Source of the DNA: Neoechinorhynchus agilis
Taxonomy: Eukaryota; Acanthocephala
Reading direction: 5' to 3'
Length of the DNA stretch: 64,000 nucleotides
Assembly: GCA_051530055.1 (NCBI GenBank)
Contig: CM121341.1
Location: forward strand, 7,502,001-7,566,000
Shown piece after piece: positions 24,762-39,248 of the stretch; within the stretch, counting starts at the first letter, position 1, and each line of letters begins with the position of its first letter. The notes beneath the pieces are model-generated. The model made no database searches. It was not told the origin of the DNA and saw nothing but the letters and a program-made list of their open reading frames with translations. Position numbers and translations under genes: made by a program.

Positions 24762-27700
24762 ATGCGAATACCGCAGAATGTGCGTTTCCTAAAAGTTTAC
24801 AAGGTCTACGTTCATCCTTTATACTCTACACATAAATGCCGTTTACTTTCGACATCCCCAGCAAACCTACAAAACGTCGAAGTTGAAGTGGATGGTCGTC
24901 ATGTTGTAGTACCAGCCGGAACGACTGTGATGCAGGCTTGTCAAGAAGCCGGTGTTCATATTCCTCATTTTTGCTACCACAAGCGGCTTGCTATAGCTGG
25001 AAATTGTCGGATGTGTCTCGTGGAAGTTGAAAAGAATCCAAAGGTGCATGAGAATGCTTCGGTTTTATGCATTTCTCTTACCTTTTGAATTAGCCGGTAG
25101 CGTCTTGTGCAATGCCAGCTTTAAATGGAATGAAGATTCTGACAAATTCACCGTTCGCTAGAAAAGCACGTGAAGGTGTACTTGAGTTTATTCTAGCAAA
25201 TCATCCTTTGGATTGCCCTATTTGCGACCAAGGCGGAGAATGTGACTTACAGGTACGTTAAATATATAATAATGGGACCCAGGGGTTTTCTTTGTACTAA
25301 CACAAAATTTTATCTACTATTATAACGTAAATTTCTCATAATTTAAATCGATATTGGGATTTCCTAATTCTCACATTCTGTAAATGTAAGAGACATGTAG
25401 CCTCAAAATATATGTATAAAATTATTAATCCCAAATGTTACCACTCTTCATCTACCGATTTGCTACTTTGATTTCTTAAAAATTCAATTTGTGATTTTTA
25501 CATGTGATAAAACATACTGCGTTACGGTCAAGTTGTTGCTTTGGGTGGATAGTATGATTGTTTTTGTGACGTCGCTCACCCACACATTTATTTGATCGAA
25601 TTTTCGAGGCTCGCCGGTCTCCTCTTCAGGTGTTGTCAACATCTAAAACACAAACAAGCGCTCGCTCAACATCAAAGCACGGAAGATTGCGCCTCTGCTA
25701 ACGGGCATGACGGACCCAGGGTCCTGAGTCAAAACGTAAATTGATGTTGAGCGAGCGCTTGTTTGTGTTTTAGATGTTGACAACACCTGAAGAGGAGACC
25801 GGCGAGTCTCGAAAATTCGATCAAATAAAACAATCATACTGCGTTACTACATTGAGTATTGCTTTTAATTTGGGTGTCAAACTAAACTTCTGTTGAGCTG
25901 TCATGATTTGGTTTCGAGTCCATGAAGTAAAAAGTAATATTCGGTAAGTTCTGACTTATAGTTTTCCATAAAATTTGTCAATTCGCCTTTTAAATTGCAT
26001 AATGACAATTTCGTTATGGGATGATGTTTAAGTCTTAAAAATAGTCAAATAAACAACTTTCTTATAAACCCCCAGCTTTTTGCTGTACCAATCCGTTCAT
26101 CAGAAAAGTCGATTTGAATTTAGGAATTAACTATGAATTTTGGTAGCGATCGCAGTCGATATACAGACGTTCGTTTCACCGGCAAGAGGTATGAAGGTTT
26201 TAATTAATACAACTAATTGATCGCCCCTAGGGCTACAATTGACAAGAATTTCGGCCCACTGATTGGAACATCGATGACTCGATGCATCCACTGCACGCGT
26301 TGTGTAAGGTTGGCTTATCCCGTATTGATCTTGGTTCCAATAAACGTCAATACAGATTCGCCAATCAAGTGGCCGGCGTTCCTGACCTAGGAGTTAGCGG
26401 GCGAGGCTCTTTAATGCAAATTGGAATGTACGTCGACCAGCTATTAATGTCCGAGCTGAGTGGAAATGTGATAGATCTGTGTCCGGTTGGCGCGCTCGTA
26501 TCTAAGCCTTACGCGTTCACCGCTAGACCATGGGAATTGAGGTATAACACGAGATATCCAATTTTGTTAAAATCTTATCCTTGAGCAGAAAAGTTGAAAG
26601 TATTGATGTCACCGACGCAATTGGATCGAACATAAAAGTATCTACTAGAGCAGGTAAACTTATGCGGATAACCCCGAGACTGAACGAGGATGTGAACGAA
26701 GAGTGGATTAGCGATAAAGCAAGATTTTCATATGACGGTCTTAGGTATCAGCGGTTGACCATTCCAATGATTCGTCAATCCTCAAACTCGCGTCTTGAAG
26801 AGTGCAGGTCTTGGAAGGCCGCACTTCAATCAATCAAGCAACAGGTTGGTTTTTTGTTCTTTTGCACTTAAAAGGTTTTTATATCTCACAGATGTCTCAA
26901 GTCGAAAAACGGAGCTCTATTTCTGCCATAGTCGGAGATCTAACAGACTGTGAAACAATTCTGGCCACAAAAGATCTTCTCAATGGACTAGGTTCACAGG
27001 ACATTCTACTGGGTTCAATGGAAAAGGAAGATCCATTCATACGAGAATATCGCTCCTCGTACACCTTCAACAACGGACTTGCCTCAGTTGAGCAAGCCGA
27101 CACCATTGTGCTGGTCAACACTAACCCTCGATTCGACGCCCCAGTATTTAATGCGCGAATAAGAAAAGCGTTAGTATAAAACGTGTTCGGCAAAGTGTTA
27201 TTCACAATCCTATTATATAGATGGCTAGAAAATCAGACCGAAGTCGCTTTGGTGGGCCCCAAAGAAACCGATTTAACCTACACATACCAGCATCTCGGAA
27301 ATTGCTTGAGCGATGTTCAAAATATTCCTCAAGGAAAAAGGCCGCTGATCATTCTCGGCACTCACAACCTTACTAAAGCAATGTACGAGCATGTAATTTC
27401 ACTTGCATCTCAACTACAATACGATTGTGCTGATTGGAAACCGTTCAATATCTTACATAATGTTAGTTTATTTATAAAAGTCTCCGCCACTTCAACGAAG
27501 CCCCTTTTTAGCATGCATCATCAGTTGGAGCCTTAGATCTCGGATGTCGACCATTCACACAGTGCATAAAGTCCGAAGTCATTATTCTTCTTGGATACGA
27601 CCAACGACCGTTTGTACGTCCAGCATCGTGCAAATTGTTGATTTACATTGGACATCATGGGGACATCAACGCTCCCATGGCTGATATCATCTTACCTGGT

Positions 27701-28114
27701 TCCGCATATACCGAAAAAACGGCAACTTTTGTCAACACGGAGGGAAGAGTGCAATCAACCTGGAGAGCGGTTAGTCCCCCAGGTCTCGGACGTGATGACT
27801 GGAAGATTATTAGAGCACTGGCCGAAACATTAGATGTAAATTTAGAGTATAACACTCTTGAGGAAATCCGGTCACGCTTAGCTGCAATTTGTGGTTCCCC
27901 ATATTCAAACTACAATCATCTTGTGAAACACCAACCAATGCCTAAAATCAATAAGAGCCCAAACATAATTGAATCGAACATAATCAGACCAACAATAATG
28001 AAGCTTCGCGACTTCTACATGACCGACTCAATTAGCCGAAACTCAATCGTGATGGCTCAGGCTGTCCAAGCTGTGGATGACAATAGATCTATTCAACATC
28101 ATCGATCAGTTTAG
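24762..28114 (+). CDS. nuo-5: NADH:ubiquinone oxidoreductase 75-kDa subunit (NDUFS1)
   Basis: This is the mitochondrial complex I subunit that carries Fe-S clusters N1b, N4 and N5. Nine exons join in frame with GT-AG: 24762-25043, 25094-25252, 26124-26188, 26231-26308, 26356-26541, 26589-26844, 26892-27169, 27221-27461 and 27512-28114, giving about 715 residues (human 727). After a mitochondrial presequence come the 2Fe-2S ligands in [16 protein letters not shown] and SCAMP, the N5 ligands in [14 protein letters not shown], the N4 ligands in CIHCTRC and DLCPVGAL, then [71 protein letters not shown] and [10 protein letters not shown]. The start ATG follows CTTTCAG. Intron 2 is 871 bp because of a foldback insertion. 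Symbol by similarity to C. elegans. Confidence 0.97.
25551..25840. mobile_element. Foldback/MITE element in NDUFS1 intron 2
   Basis: Long terminal inverted repeats begin AGTATGATTGTTTT and end AAAACAATCATACT. Each arm is about 100 bp (including GCTCGCCGGTCTCCTCTTC and its partner) around a ~60-base centre. The left arm has an extra ~23 bp. A 12-bp direct repeat ATACTGCGTTAC occurs at 25514-25525 and overlapping the right end (25836-25847). It has no coding capacity and is non-autonomous. Confidence 0.85.
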
Positions 28115-28774
28115 AAGAAATATTAGAAACCTATCCTTCCTACGAACGTGCACCAATAGAAAATCATCTAATGATAGCTTCACAATCGTAAACAATAATA
28201 AATAAGCAACGCACAAATTTATAAATGCTTCGAAATGATCCCCTCTCTCCCACAACCATACAACATCCCCTGCGCTTCTAAATGACATCCTATGAGTAAC
28301 CTCCCTGAGAATTCTGGGTATCCAATTTCAATCAAATTTGAAGTGGGACTCGCACATGACTCTCTCCCTCAAGCACAACACGTTTAAAATTTATCTCCTC
28401 AAACGCCCAGGACATTTAGGAATCGCTTCGCCCCATCTCTACAAATTTTACTTCTGCTTTATTTTACCTTCCCCTCACCTACGGTTACCCCGTATTTTGC
28501 AATCTTTCCAAATCGGTAATCCGCCGCCTTGAAATTCCTCATAAAAGAGCATCCAAAATTTGCACAACTGACAGAACGGACATCACACTCCACAGTGGGT
28601 GCGTTGCATTGAAAACGGGCGAACAGTTGTGTCATTTCAAATCAACGATTCTTTCGTGTCTACTCCCATTGCGTACGCTCGCGGCTTCACATGTGGTGTC
28701 TGGGAACGCGAGCCAATAAGGTTTACTTCGATATTTCCCACAAAACAAGTGATGATAGCAAGTCAAGATGCAAC
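28115..28774. other. Spacer between NDUFS1 and the satellite
   Basis: It contains the NDUFS1 3' UTR (AATAATAAATAAG near 28193) and then unique sequence up to the satellite. No gene seen. Confidence 0.45.
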
Positions 28775-31700
28775 AGTTGTCTATTCGTGTTTTAAAAGGA
28801 GAGGACGAATAAACTGAAGAAATCGAGGCGGTCAATGATGTTCATTCCCATTTTCTTCATGAACTTTCTGTTGATGATCACATCGCAAATCGAGCTTTTT
28901 AACACTGAGACCACCGCGATTCGTTTTGCACCACTAAAACGGCCATAATTCTCAAATCCAGAATTGTCGGTTACCTGACGCGTGCAAAATTGATGATTTC
29001 ATCGCGAATGCGACGTTGACGACAATTCTGCATCGTCAATGATGTTATCAGTTCTGCTTATGATCTTATGATTCCAGTTCTAAAACTGAGACGTGAAAAT
29101 GGTTCTTTTTTTGTCTATTCGTGTTTTAAAAGGAGAGGACGGATAAACTGAAGAAATCGAGGCGGTCAATGATGTTCATTCCCATTTGCTTCATGAACTT
29201 TCTGTCGATGATTACATCGCAAATCGAGCTTTTTAACACTGAGACCACCGCGATTCGTTTTGCACCACTAAAACGGCCATAATTCTCAAATCCAGAATTG
29301 TCGGTTACCTCACGCGTGCAAAATTGATGATTTCATCGCGAATGCGACGTTGACGACAATTCTGCATCGTCAATGATGTTATCAGTTCTGCTTATGATCT
29401 TATGATTCCAGTTCTAAAACTGAGACGTGAAAATGGTTTTTTTTTGCCTATTCGTGTTTTAAAAGGAGAGGACGGATAAACTGAAGAAATCGAGGCGGTC
29501 AATGATGTTCATTCCCATTTGCTTCATGAACTTTCTGTTGATGATTACATGGCAAAACGAGCTTTTTAACACTGAGACCACCGCGATTCGTTTTGCACCA
29601 CTAAAACGGCCATAATTATCAAATGCAGAATTGTCGGTTACCTCACGCGTGCAAAATTGATGATTTCATCGCGAATGCGACGTTGACGACAATTCTGCAT
29701 CGTCAATGATGTTATCAGTTCTGCTTATGATCTTATGATTCCAGTTCTAAAACTGAGACGTGAAAATGGTTTTTTTTTGTTTGCCTATTCGTGTTTTAAA
29801 AGGAGAGGACGGATAAACTGAAGAAATCGAGGCGGTCAATGATGTTCATTCCCATTTTCTTCCTGAACTTTCTGTTGATGATTACATCGGAAAACGAGCA
29901 TTTAAAAACTGAGACCACCGCGATTCGTTTTGCACCACTAAAACTGCCATAATTCTCAAATCCAGAATTGTCGGTTACCTGACGCGTGCAAAATTGATGA
30001 TTTCATCGCGAATGCGACGTTGACGACAATTCTGCATCGTCAATGATGTTATCAGTTCTGCTTATGATCTTATGATTCCAGTCCTAAAACTGAGACGTGA
30101 AAATGGTTCGGTTTTTGTTTGCCTATTCGTGAATTAAAGGGAGAGGACGGATAAACTGAAGATATCGAGGCGGTCAATGATGTTCATTCCCATTTGCTTC
30201 ATGAACTTTCTGTTGATGATTACATCGCAAATCGAGCTTTTTAACACTGAGACCACCGCGATTCGTTTTGCACCACTAAAACGGCCATAATTCTCAAATC
30301 CAGAATAGTCGGTTACCTCGCTCGTGCAAAATTGATGACTTCATCGCAAATGCGACGTTGACGACAATTCTGCATCGTCAATGATGTTATCAGTTCTGCT
30401 TATGATCTTATGATTCCAGTTCTAAAACTGAGACGTGAAAATGGTTCTTTTTTTGTCTATTCGTGTTTTAAAAGGAGAGGACGGATAAACTGAAGAAATC
30501 GAGGCGGTCAATGATGTTCATTCCCCTATTTTCTTCATGAACTTTCGGTTGATGATTACATCGGAAAACGAGCATTTAAAAACTGAGACCACCGCGATTC
30601 GTTTTGCACCACTAAAACGGCCATAATTCTCAAATCCAGAATTGTCGGTTACCTCACGCGTGCAAAATTGATGACTTCATCGCGAATGCGACGTTGACGA
30701 CAGTTCTGCATCGTCAATGATGTTATCAGTTCTGCTTATGATCTTATGATTCCAGTCCTAAAACTGAGACGTGAAAATGGTTCGGTTTTTGTCTATTCGT
30801 GTTTTAAAAGGAGAGGACGGATAAACTGAAGATATCGAGGCGGTCAATGATGTTCATTCCCATTTGCTTCATGAACTTTCTGTTGATGATTACATCGCAA
30901 ATCGAGCTTTTTAACACTGAGACCACCGCGATTTGTTGTGCACCACTAAAACGGCCATAATTCTCAAATCCAGAATTGTCGGTTACCTCACGCGTGCAAA
31001 ATTGATGACTTCATCGCGAATGCGACGTTGACGACAATTCTGCATCGTCAATGATGTTATCAGTTCTGTTAATGATCTTATGATTCCAGTCCTAAAACTG
31101 AGACGTGAAAATGGTTCTTTTTTTGTCTATTCGTGTTTTAAAAGGAGAGGACGGATAAACTGAAGAAATCGAGGCGGTCAATGATGTTCATTCCCATTTT
31201 CTTCATGAACTTTCTGTTGATGATTACATCGGAAAACGAGAGCATTTAAAAAACTGAGACCACCGCGATTCGTTTTGCACCACTAAAACGGCAATAATTC
31301 TCAAATCCAGAATTGTCGGTTACCTCACGCGTGCAAAATTGATGACTTCATCGCGAATGCGACGTTGACGACAATTCTGCATCGTCAATGATGTTATCAG
31401 TTCTGCTTATGATCTTATGATTCCAGTCCTAAAACTGAGACGTGAAAATGGTTCTTTTTTTGTCTATTCGTGTTTTAAAAGGAGAGGACGGATAAACTGA
31501 AGAAATCGAGGCGGTCAATGATGTTCATTCCCATTTTCTTCATGAACTTTCTGTTGATGATTACATCGGAAAACGAGCATTTAAAAACTGAGACCACCGC
31601 GATTTGTTGTGCACCACTAAAACGGCGATAATTCTCAAATCCAGAATTGTCGGTTACCTCACGCGTGCAAAATTGATGACTTCATCGCGAATGCGACGTT

Positions 31701-34700
31701 GACGACAATTCTGCATCGTCAATGATGTTATCAGTTCTGCTTATGATCTTATGATTCCAGTCCTAAAACTGAGACGTGAAAATGGTTCTTTTTTTGTCTA
31801 TTCGTGTTTTAAAAGGAGAGGACGGATAAACTGAAGATATCGAGGCGGTCAATGATGTTCATTCCCATTTGCTTCATGAACTTTCTGTTGATGATTACAT
31901 CGCAAATCGAGCTTTTTAACACTGAGACCACCGCGATTCGTTTTGCACCACTAAAACGGCCATAATTATCAAATTCAGAATTGTCGGTTACCTGACGCGT
32001 GCAAAATTGATGACTTCATCGCGAATGCGACGTTGACGACAATTCTGCATCGTCAATGATGTTATCAGTTCTGTTAATGATCTTATGATTCCAGTTCTAA
32101 AACTGAGACGTGAAAATGGTTCTTTTTTTGTCTATTCGTGTTTTAAAAGGAGAGGACGGATAAACTGAAGATATCGAGGCGGTCAATGATGTTCATTCCC
32201 ATTTTCTTCATGAACTTTCTGTTGATGATTACATCGGAAAACGAGCATTTAAAAAACTGCAGGCCACCGCGATTCGTTTTGCACCACTAAAACGGCCATG
32301 TTAAATCCGGTGTCGGTTACCTGACGCGTGCAAAATTGATGACTTCATCGCGAATGCGACGTTGACGACAATTCTGCATCGTCAATGATGTTATCAGTTC
32401 TGCTTATGATCTTATGATTCCAGTCCTAAAACTGAGACGTGAAAATGGTTCGGTTTTTGTTTGCCTATTCGTGAATTAAAGGGAGAGGACGGATAAACTG
32501 AAGATATCGAGGCGGTCAATGATGTTCATTCCCATTTTCTTCATGAACTTTCTGTTGGTGATTACATCGGAAAACCAGCATTTAAAAACTGAGACCACCG
32601 CGATTTGTTGTGCACCACTAAAACGGCGATAATTCTCAAATCCAGAATTGTCGGTTACCTCACGCGTGCAAAATTGATGACTTCATCGCGAATGCGACGT
32701 TGACGACAATTCTGCATCGTCAATGATGTTATCAGTTCTGTTAATGATCTTATGATTCCAGTTCTAAAACTGAGACGTGAAAATGGTTCTTTTTTTGTTT
32801 GTCTATTCGTGTTTTAAAAGGAGAGGACGGATAAACTGAAGAAATCGAGGCGGTCAATGATGTTCATTCCCATTTTCTTCATGAACTTTCTGTTGGTGAT
32901 TACATCGGAAAACGAGCATTTAAAAACTGAGACCACCGCGATTCGTTTTGCACCACTGAAACGGCCATAATTCTCAAATCCAGAATTGTCGGTTACCTGA
33001 CGCGTGCAAATTTGATGATTTCATCGCGAATGCGACGTTGACGACAATTCTGCATCGTCAATGATGTTATCAGTTCTGCTTATGATCTTATGATTCCAGT
33101 TCTAAAACTGAGAAGTGAAAATGGTTCTTTTTTTGTCTATTCGTGTTTTAAAAGGAGAGGACGGATAAACTGAAGAAATCGAGGCTGTCAATGATGTTCA
33201 TTCCCATTTTCTTCATGAACTTTCTGTTGATGATTACATCGGAAAACGAGCATTTAAAAACTGAGACCACCGCGATTCGTTTTGCACCACTGAAACGGCC
33301 ATAATTCTCAAATCCAGAATTGTCGGTTACCTGACGCGTGCAAATTTGATGATTTCATCGCGAATGCGACGTTGACGACAATTCTGCATCGTCAATGATG
33401 TTATCAGTTTTGCTTATGATCTTGTGATTCCAGTTCTAAAACTGAGACGTAAAAATGGTTCTTTTTTTGTCTATTCGTGTTTTAAAAGGAGAGGACGGAT
33501 AAACTGAAGAAATCGAGGCGGTCAATGATGTTCATTCCCCTATTTTCTTCATGAACTTTCGGTTGATGATTACATCGGAAAACGAGCATTTAAAAACTGA
33601 GACCACCGCGATTCGTTTTGCACCACTAAAACGGCGATAATTCTCAAATCCAGAATTGTCGGTTACCTCACTCGTGCAAAATTGATGATTTCATCGCGAA
33701 TGCGACGTTGACGACAATTCTGCATCGTCAATGATGTTATCAGTTCTGCTTATGATCTTATGATTCCAGTCCTAAAACTGAGACGTGAAAATGGTTCTTT
33801 TTTTGTCTATTCGTGTTTTAAAAGGAGAGGACGGATAAAGTGAAGATATCGAGGCGGTCAATGATGTTCATTCCCATTTGCTTCATGAACTTTCTGTTGA
33901 TGATTACACCGGAAAACGAGCTTTTTAACACTGAGACCACCGCGATTCGTTTTGCACCACTAAAACGGCCATAATTCTCAAATCCAGAATTGTCGGTTAC
34001 CTCACGCGTGCAAAATTGATGACTTCATCGCGAATGCGACGTTGACGACAATTCTGCATCGTCAATGATGTTATCAGTTCTGCTTATGATCTTATGATTC
34101 CAGTCCTAAAACTGAGACGTGAAAATGGTTCTTTTTTTGTTTGCCTATTCGTGTTTTAAAAGGAGAGGACGGATAAACTGAAGAAATCGAGGCGGTCAAT
34201 GATGTTCATTCCCATTTTCTTCATGAACTTTCTGTTGATGATTACATCGGAAAACGAGCATTTAACAACTGAGACCACCGCGATTCGTTTTGCACCACTG
34301 AAACGGCCATAATTCTCAAATCCAGAATTGTCGGTTACCTGACGCGTGCAAATTTGATGATTTCATCGCGAATGCGACGTTGACGACAATTCTAAAATAG
34401 TCGATAGTGTTATCAGTTCTGCTTATGATCTTATGATTCCAGTTCTAAAACTGAGACGTGAAAATGGTTCTTTTTTTGTCTATTCGTGTTTTAAAAGGAG
34501 AGGACGGATAAACTGAAGAAATCGAGGCTGTCAATGATGTTCATTCCCATTTGCTTCATGAACTTTCTGTTGATGATTACATCGGAAAACGAGCATTTAA
34601 AAACTGAGACCACCGCGATTCGTTTTGCACCACTGAAACGGCCATAATTCTCAAATCCAGAATTGTCGGTTACCTGACGCGTGCAAATTTGATGATTTCA

Positions 34701-37700
34701 TCGCGAATGCGACGTTGACGACAATTCTGCATCGTCAATGATGTTATCAGTTCTGCTTATGATCTTATGATTCCAGTTCTAAAACTGAGACGTGAAAATG
34801 GTTCTTTTTTTGTCTATTCGTGTTCTAAAAGGAGAGGACGGATAAACTGAAGATATCGAGGCGGTCAATGATGTTCATTCCCATTTGCTTCATGAACTTT
34901 CTGTTGATGATTACATCGGAAAACGAGCTTTTTAACACTGAGACCACCGCGATTCGTTTTGCACCACTAAAACGGCCATAATTCTCAAATCCAGAATTGT
35001 CGGTTACCTCGCTCGTGCAAAATTGATGACTTCATCGCGAATGCGACGTTGACGACAATTCTGCATCGTCAATGATGCTATCAGTTCTGCTTATGATCTT
35101 ATGATTCCAGTTCTAAAACTGAGACGTGAAAATGGTTCTTTTTTTGTCTATTCGTGTTCTAAAAGGAGAGGACGGATAAACTGAAGAAATCGAGGCGGTC
35201 AATGACGTTCATTCCCATTTGCTTCATGAACTTTCTGTTGATGATTACATCGGAAAACGAGCTTTTTAACACTGAGACCACCGCGATTCGTTTTGCACCA
35301 CTAAAACGGCGATAATTATCAAATCCAGAATTGTCGGTTACCTCGCTCGTGCAAAATTGATGACTTCATCGCGAATGCGACGTTGACGACAATTCTGCAT
35401 CGTCAATGATGTTATCAGTTCTGTTAATGATCTTATGATTCCAGTTCTAAAACTGAGACGTGAAAATGGTTCTATTTTTGTTTGCCTATTCGTGTTTTAA
35501 AAAGAGAGGACGGATAAACTGAAGAAATCGAGGCGGTCAATGATGTTCATTCCCATTTTCTTCATGAACTTTCTGTTGATGATTACATCGGAAAACGAGC
35601 ATTTAAAAACTGAGACCACCGCGATTTGTTGTGCACCACTAAAACGGCCATAATTCTCAAATCCAGAATTGTCGGTTACCTGACGCGTGCAAAATTGATG
35701 ATTTCATCGCGAATGCGACGTTGACGACAATTCTGCATCGTCAATGATGTTATCAGTTCTGTTAATGATCTTATGATTCCAGTCCTAAAACTGAGACGTG
35801 AAAATGGTTCTTTTTTTGTCTATTCAATGTTTTAAAAAGGAGAGGACGGATAAACTGAAGAAATCGAGGCGGTCAATGATGTTCATTCCCATTTTCTTCA
35901 TGAACTTTCTGTTGATGATTACATGGCAAAACGAGCATTTAAAAACTGAGACCACCGCGATTCGTTTTGCACTACTGAAACGGCCATAATTCTCAAATCC
36001 AGAATTGTCGGTTACCTCGCTCGTGCAAAATTGATGATTTCATCGCGAATGCGACGTTGACGACAATTCTGCATCGTCAATGATGTTATCAGTTCTGTTA
36101 ATGATCTTATGATTCCAGTTCTAAAACTGAGACGTGAAAATGGTTCTTTTTTTGTCTATTCGTGTTCTAAAAGGAGAGGACTGATAAACTGAAGATATCG
36201 AGGCGGTCAATGATGTTCATTCCCATTTTCTTCATGAACTTTCGGTTGATGATTACATCGGAAAACGAGCATTTAAAAACTGAGACCACCGCGATTCGTT
36301 TTGCACCACTAAAACGACGTATAATTATAACAGAATTGTCGGTTACCTCACGCGTGCAAAATTGATGACTTCATCGCGAATGCGACGTTGACGACAGTTC
36401 TGCATCGTCAATGATGTTATCAGTTCTGTTAATGATCTTATGATTCCAGTTCTAAAACTGAGACGTGAAAATGGTTCTTTTTTTGTCTATTCGTGTTTTA
36501 AAAGGAGAGGACGGATAAACTGAAGAAATCGAGGCGGTCAATGATGTTCATTCCCTGGTTCTTTTTTTGTCTATTCGTGTTTTAAAAGGAGAGGACGGAT
36601 AAACTGAAGAAATCGAGGCGGTCAATGATGTTCATTCCCATTTTCTTCATGAACTTTCTGTTGATGATTACATCGGAAAACGAGCATTTAAAAACTGAGA
36701 CCACCGCGATTCGTTTTGCACCACTAAAACGGCCATAATTCTCAAATCCAGAATTGTCGGTTACCTCACGCGTGCAAAATTGATGACTTCATCGCGAATG
36801 CGACGTTGACGACAATTCTGCATCGTCAATGATGTTATCAGTTCTGCTTATGATCTTATGATTCCAGTCCTAAAACTGAGACGTGAAAATGGTTCTTTTT
36901 TTGTCTATTTGCTTCTATTCGTGTTTTAAAACTGAGAGGACGGATAAACTGAAGAAATCGAGGCGGTCAATGATGTTCATTCCCATTTCGTCTTCATGAA
37001 CTTTCTGTTGATGATTACATCGGTTTTAAAAACGAGCGGATTTAAAAACTGAGACCACCGCGATTCGTTTTGCACCACTAAAACGGCCATAATTCTCAAA
37101 TCCAGAATTGTCGGTTACCTCACGCGTGCAAAATTGATGACTTCATCGCGAATGCGACGTTGACGACAATTCTGCATCGTCAATGATGTTATCAGTTCTG
37201 CTTATGATCTTATGATTCCAGTGAAGAAATCTAAAACTGAGACGTGAAAATGGTTCTGAGACCACCGCGATTTTTTGTTTGCCTATTCGTGTTTTAAAAG
37301 GAGAGGACGGATAAACTGAAGAAATCGAGGCGGTCAATGATGTTCATTCCCATTTTCTTCATGAACTTTCTGTTGATGATTACATCGGAAAACGAGCATT
37401 TAAAAACTGAGACCACCGCGATTCGTTTTGCACCACTAAAACGGCCATAATTCTCAAATCCAGAATTGTCGGTTACCTGACGCGTGCAAAATTGATGACT
37501 TCATCGCGAATGCGACGTTGACGACAATTCTGCATCGTCAATGATGTTATCAGTTCTGCTTATGATCTTATGATTCCAGTTCTAAAACTGAGACGTGAAA
37601 ATGGTTCTTTTTTTGTCTATTCGTGTTTTAAAAGGAGAGGACGGATAAACTGAAGAAATCGAGGCGGTCAATGATGTTCATTCCCATTTTCTTCATGAAC

Positions 37701-39240
37701 TTTCTGTTGATGATTACATCGGAAAACGAGCATTTAAAACACTGAGACCACCGCGATTCGTTTTGCACCACTAAAACGGCCATAATTCTCAAATCCAGAA
37801 TTGTCGGTTACCTCACGCGTGCAAAATTGATGACTTCATCGCGAATGCGACGTTGACGACAATTCTGCATCGTCAATGATGTTATCAGTTCTGCTTATGA
37901 TCTTATGATTCCAGTCCTAAAACTGAGACGTGAAAATGGTTCTTTTTTTGTCTATTCGTGTTTTAAAAGGAGAGGACGGATAAACTGAAGAAATCGAGGC
38001 GGTCAATGATGTTCATTCCCATTTTCTTCATGAACTTTCTGTTGATGATTACATCGGAAAACGAGCATTTAAAAACTGAGACCACCGCGATTCGTTTTGC
38101 ACCACTAAAACGGCCATAATTCTCAAATCCAGAATTGTCGGTTACCTCACGCGTGCAAAATTGATGACTTCATCGCGAATGCGACGTTGACGACAATTCT
38201 GCATCGTCAATGATGTTATCAGTTCTGCTTATGATCTTATGATTCCAGTTCTAAAACTGAGACGTGAAAATGGTTCTGTTTTTAAAAACTTGTTTGTTCA
38301 TCGCGAATGCGACGTTGACCTATTCGTGTTTTAATTCGTGTTTTAAAAGGAGAGAAGAAACGAGGCGGTCAATGATAAACTGATTCGTTTTGCACCACTA
38401 AAACGGCCATAATTCTCAAATCCAGAATTGTCGGTTACCTCACGCGTGCAAAATTGATGACTTCATCGCGAATGCGACGTTGACGACAATTCTGCATCGT
38501 CAATGATGTTATCAGTTCTGCTTATGATCTTATGATTCCAGTTCTAAAACTGAGACGTGAAAATGGTTCTTTTGTTTGTCTATTCGTGTTTTAAAAGGAG
38601 AGGACGGATAAACTGAAGAAATCGAGGCGGTCAATGATGTTCATTCCCATTTGCTTCATGAACTTTCTGTTGATGATTACATCGGAAAACGAGCATTTAA
38701 AAACTGAGACCACCGCGATTCGTTTTGCACCACTAAAACGGCCATAATTCTCAAATCCAGAATTGTCGGTTACCTGACGCGTGCAAAATTGATGACTTCA
38801 TCGCGAATGCGACGTTGACGACAATTCTGCATCGTCAATGATGTTATCAGTTCTGCTTATGATCTTATGATTCCAGTCCTAAAACTGAGACGTGAAAATG
38901 GTCGGTTTTTGTTTGTCTATTCGTGTTTTAAAAGGAGAGGACGGATAAACTGAAGAAATCGAGGCGGTCAATGATGTTCATTCCCATTTTCTTCATGAAC
39001 TTTCTGTTGATGATTACATCGGACGTTGACGAAATTCGAGCATTTTATCACTGAGACCACCGCGATTCGTTTTGCATTCCACTAAAACAGGCCATAATTC
39101 TCAAATCTTCATGAACTTTTGTGTATTCGTTTTGCACTACTCGGGTTACCTGAGACCACGATTCGTGCAAAATCGTCAAATTCTCTATTTTCCATGAATC
39201 GGACTTCATCGCGAATGCGACGGCGTCGTCAATGATTTAA
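28775..39240. repeat. Satellite array, unit about 333 bp, about 31 copies
   Basis: Each unit begins with TCTATTCGTGTTTTAAAAGG and contains GATGTTCATTCCCATTT, TGAGACCACCGCGATTCG, AGAATTGTCGGTTACCT, GCGAATGCGACGTTGACG and CTTATGATCTTATGATTCC. Spacing is 332-334 bp. Two main unit types alternate irregularly, differing at CGAGCTTTTTAACACTGAG versus CGAGCATTTAAAAACTGAG. Inside each unit AGAATTGTCG and CGACAATTCT form an inverted pair. No long open frame is kept. The array fills the gap between the convergent NDUFS1 and coiled-coil genes. Units at 36540-37300, 38270-38390 and 38990-39240 are scrambled. Confidence 0.98.
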
Positions 39241-39248
39241 TAAGTTAT

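Noticed and set aside
28775-39240. The regular repeat array as a CRISPR-like locus.
   Set aside because: Units are contiguous 333-bp copies without unique spacers, in an intron-bearing animal genome.
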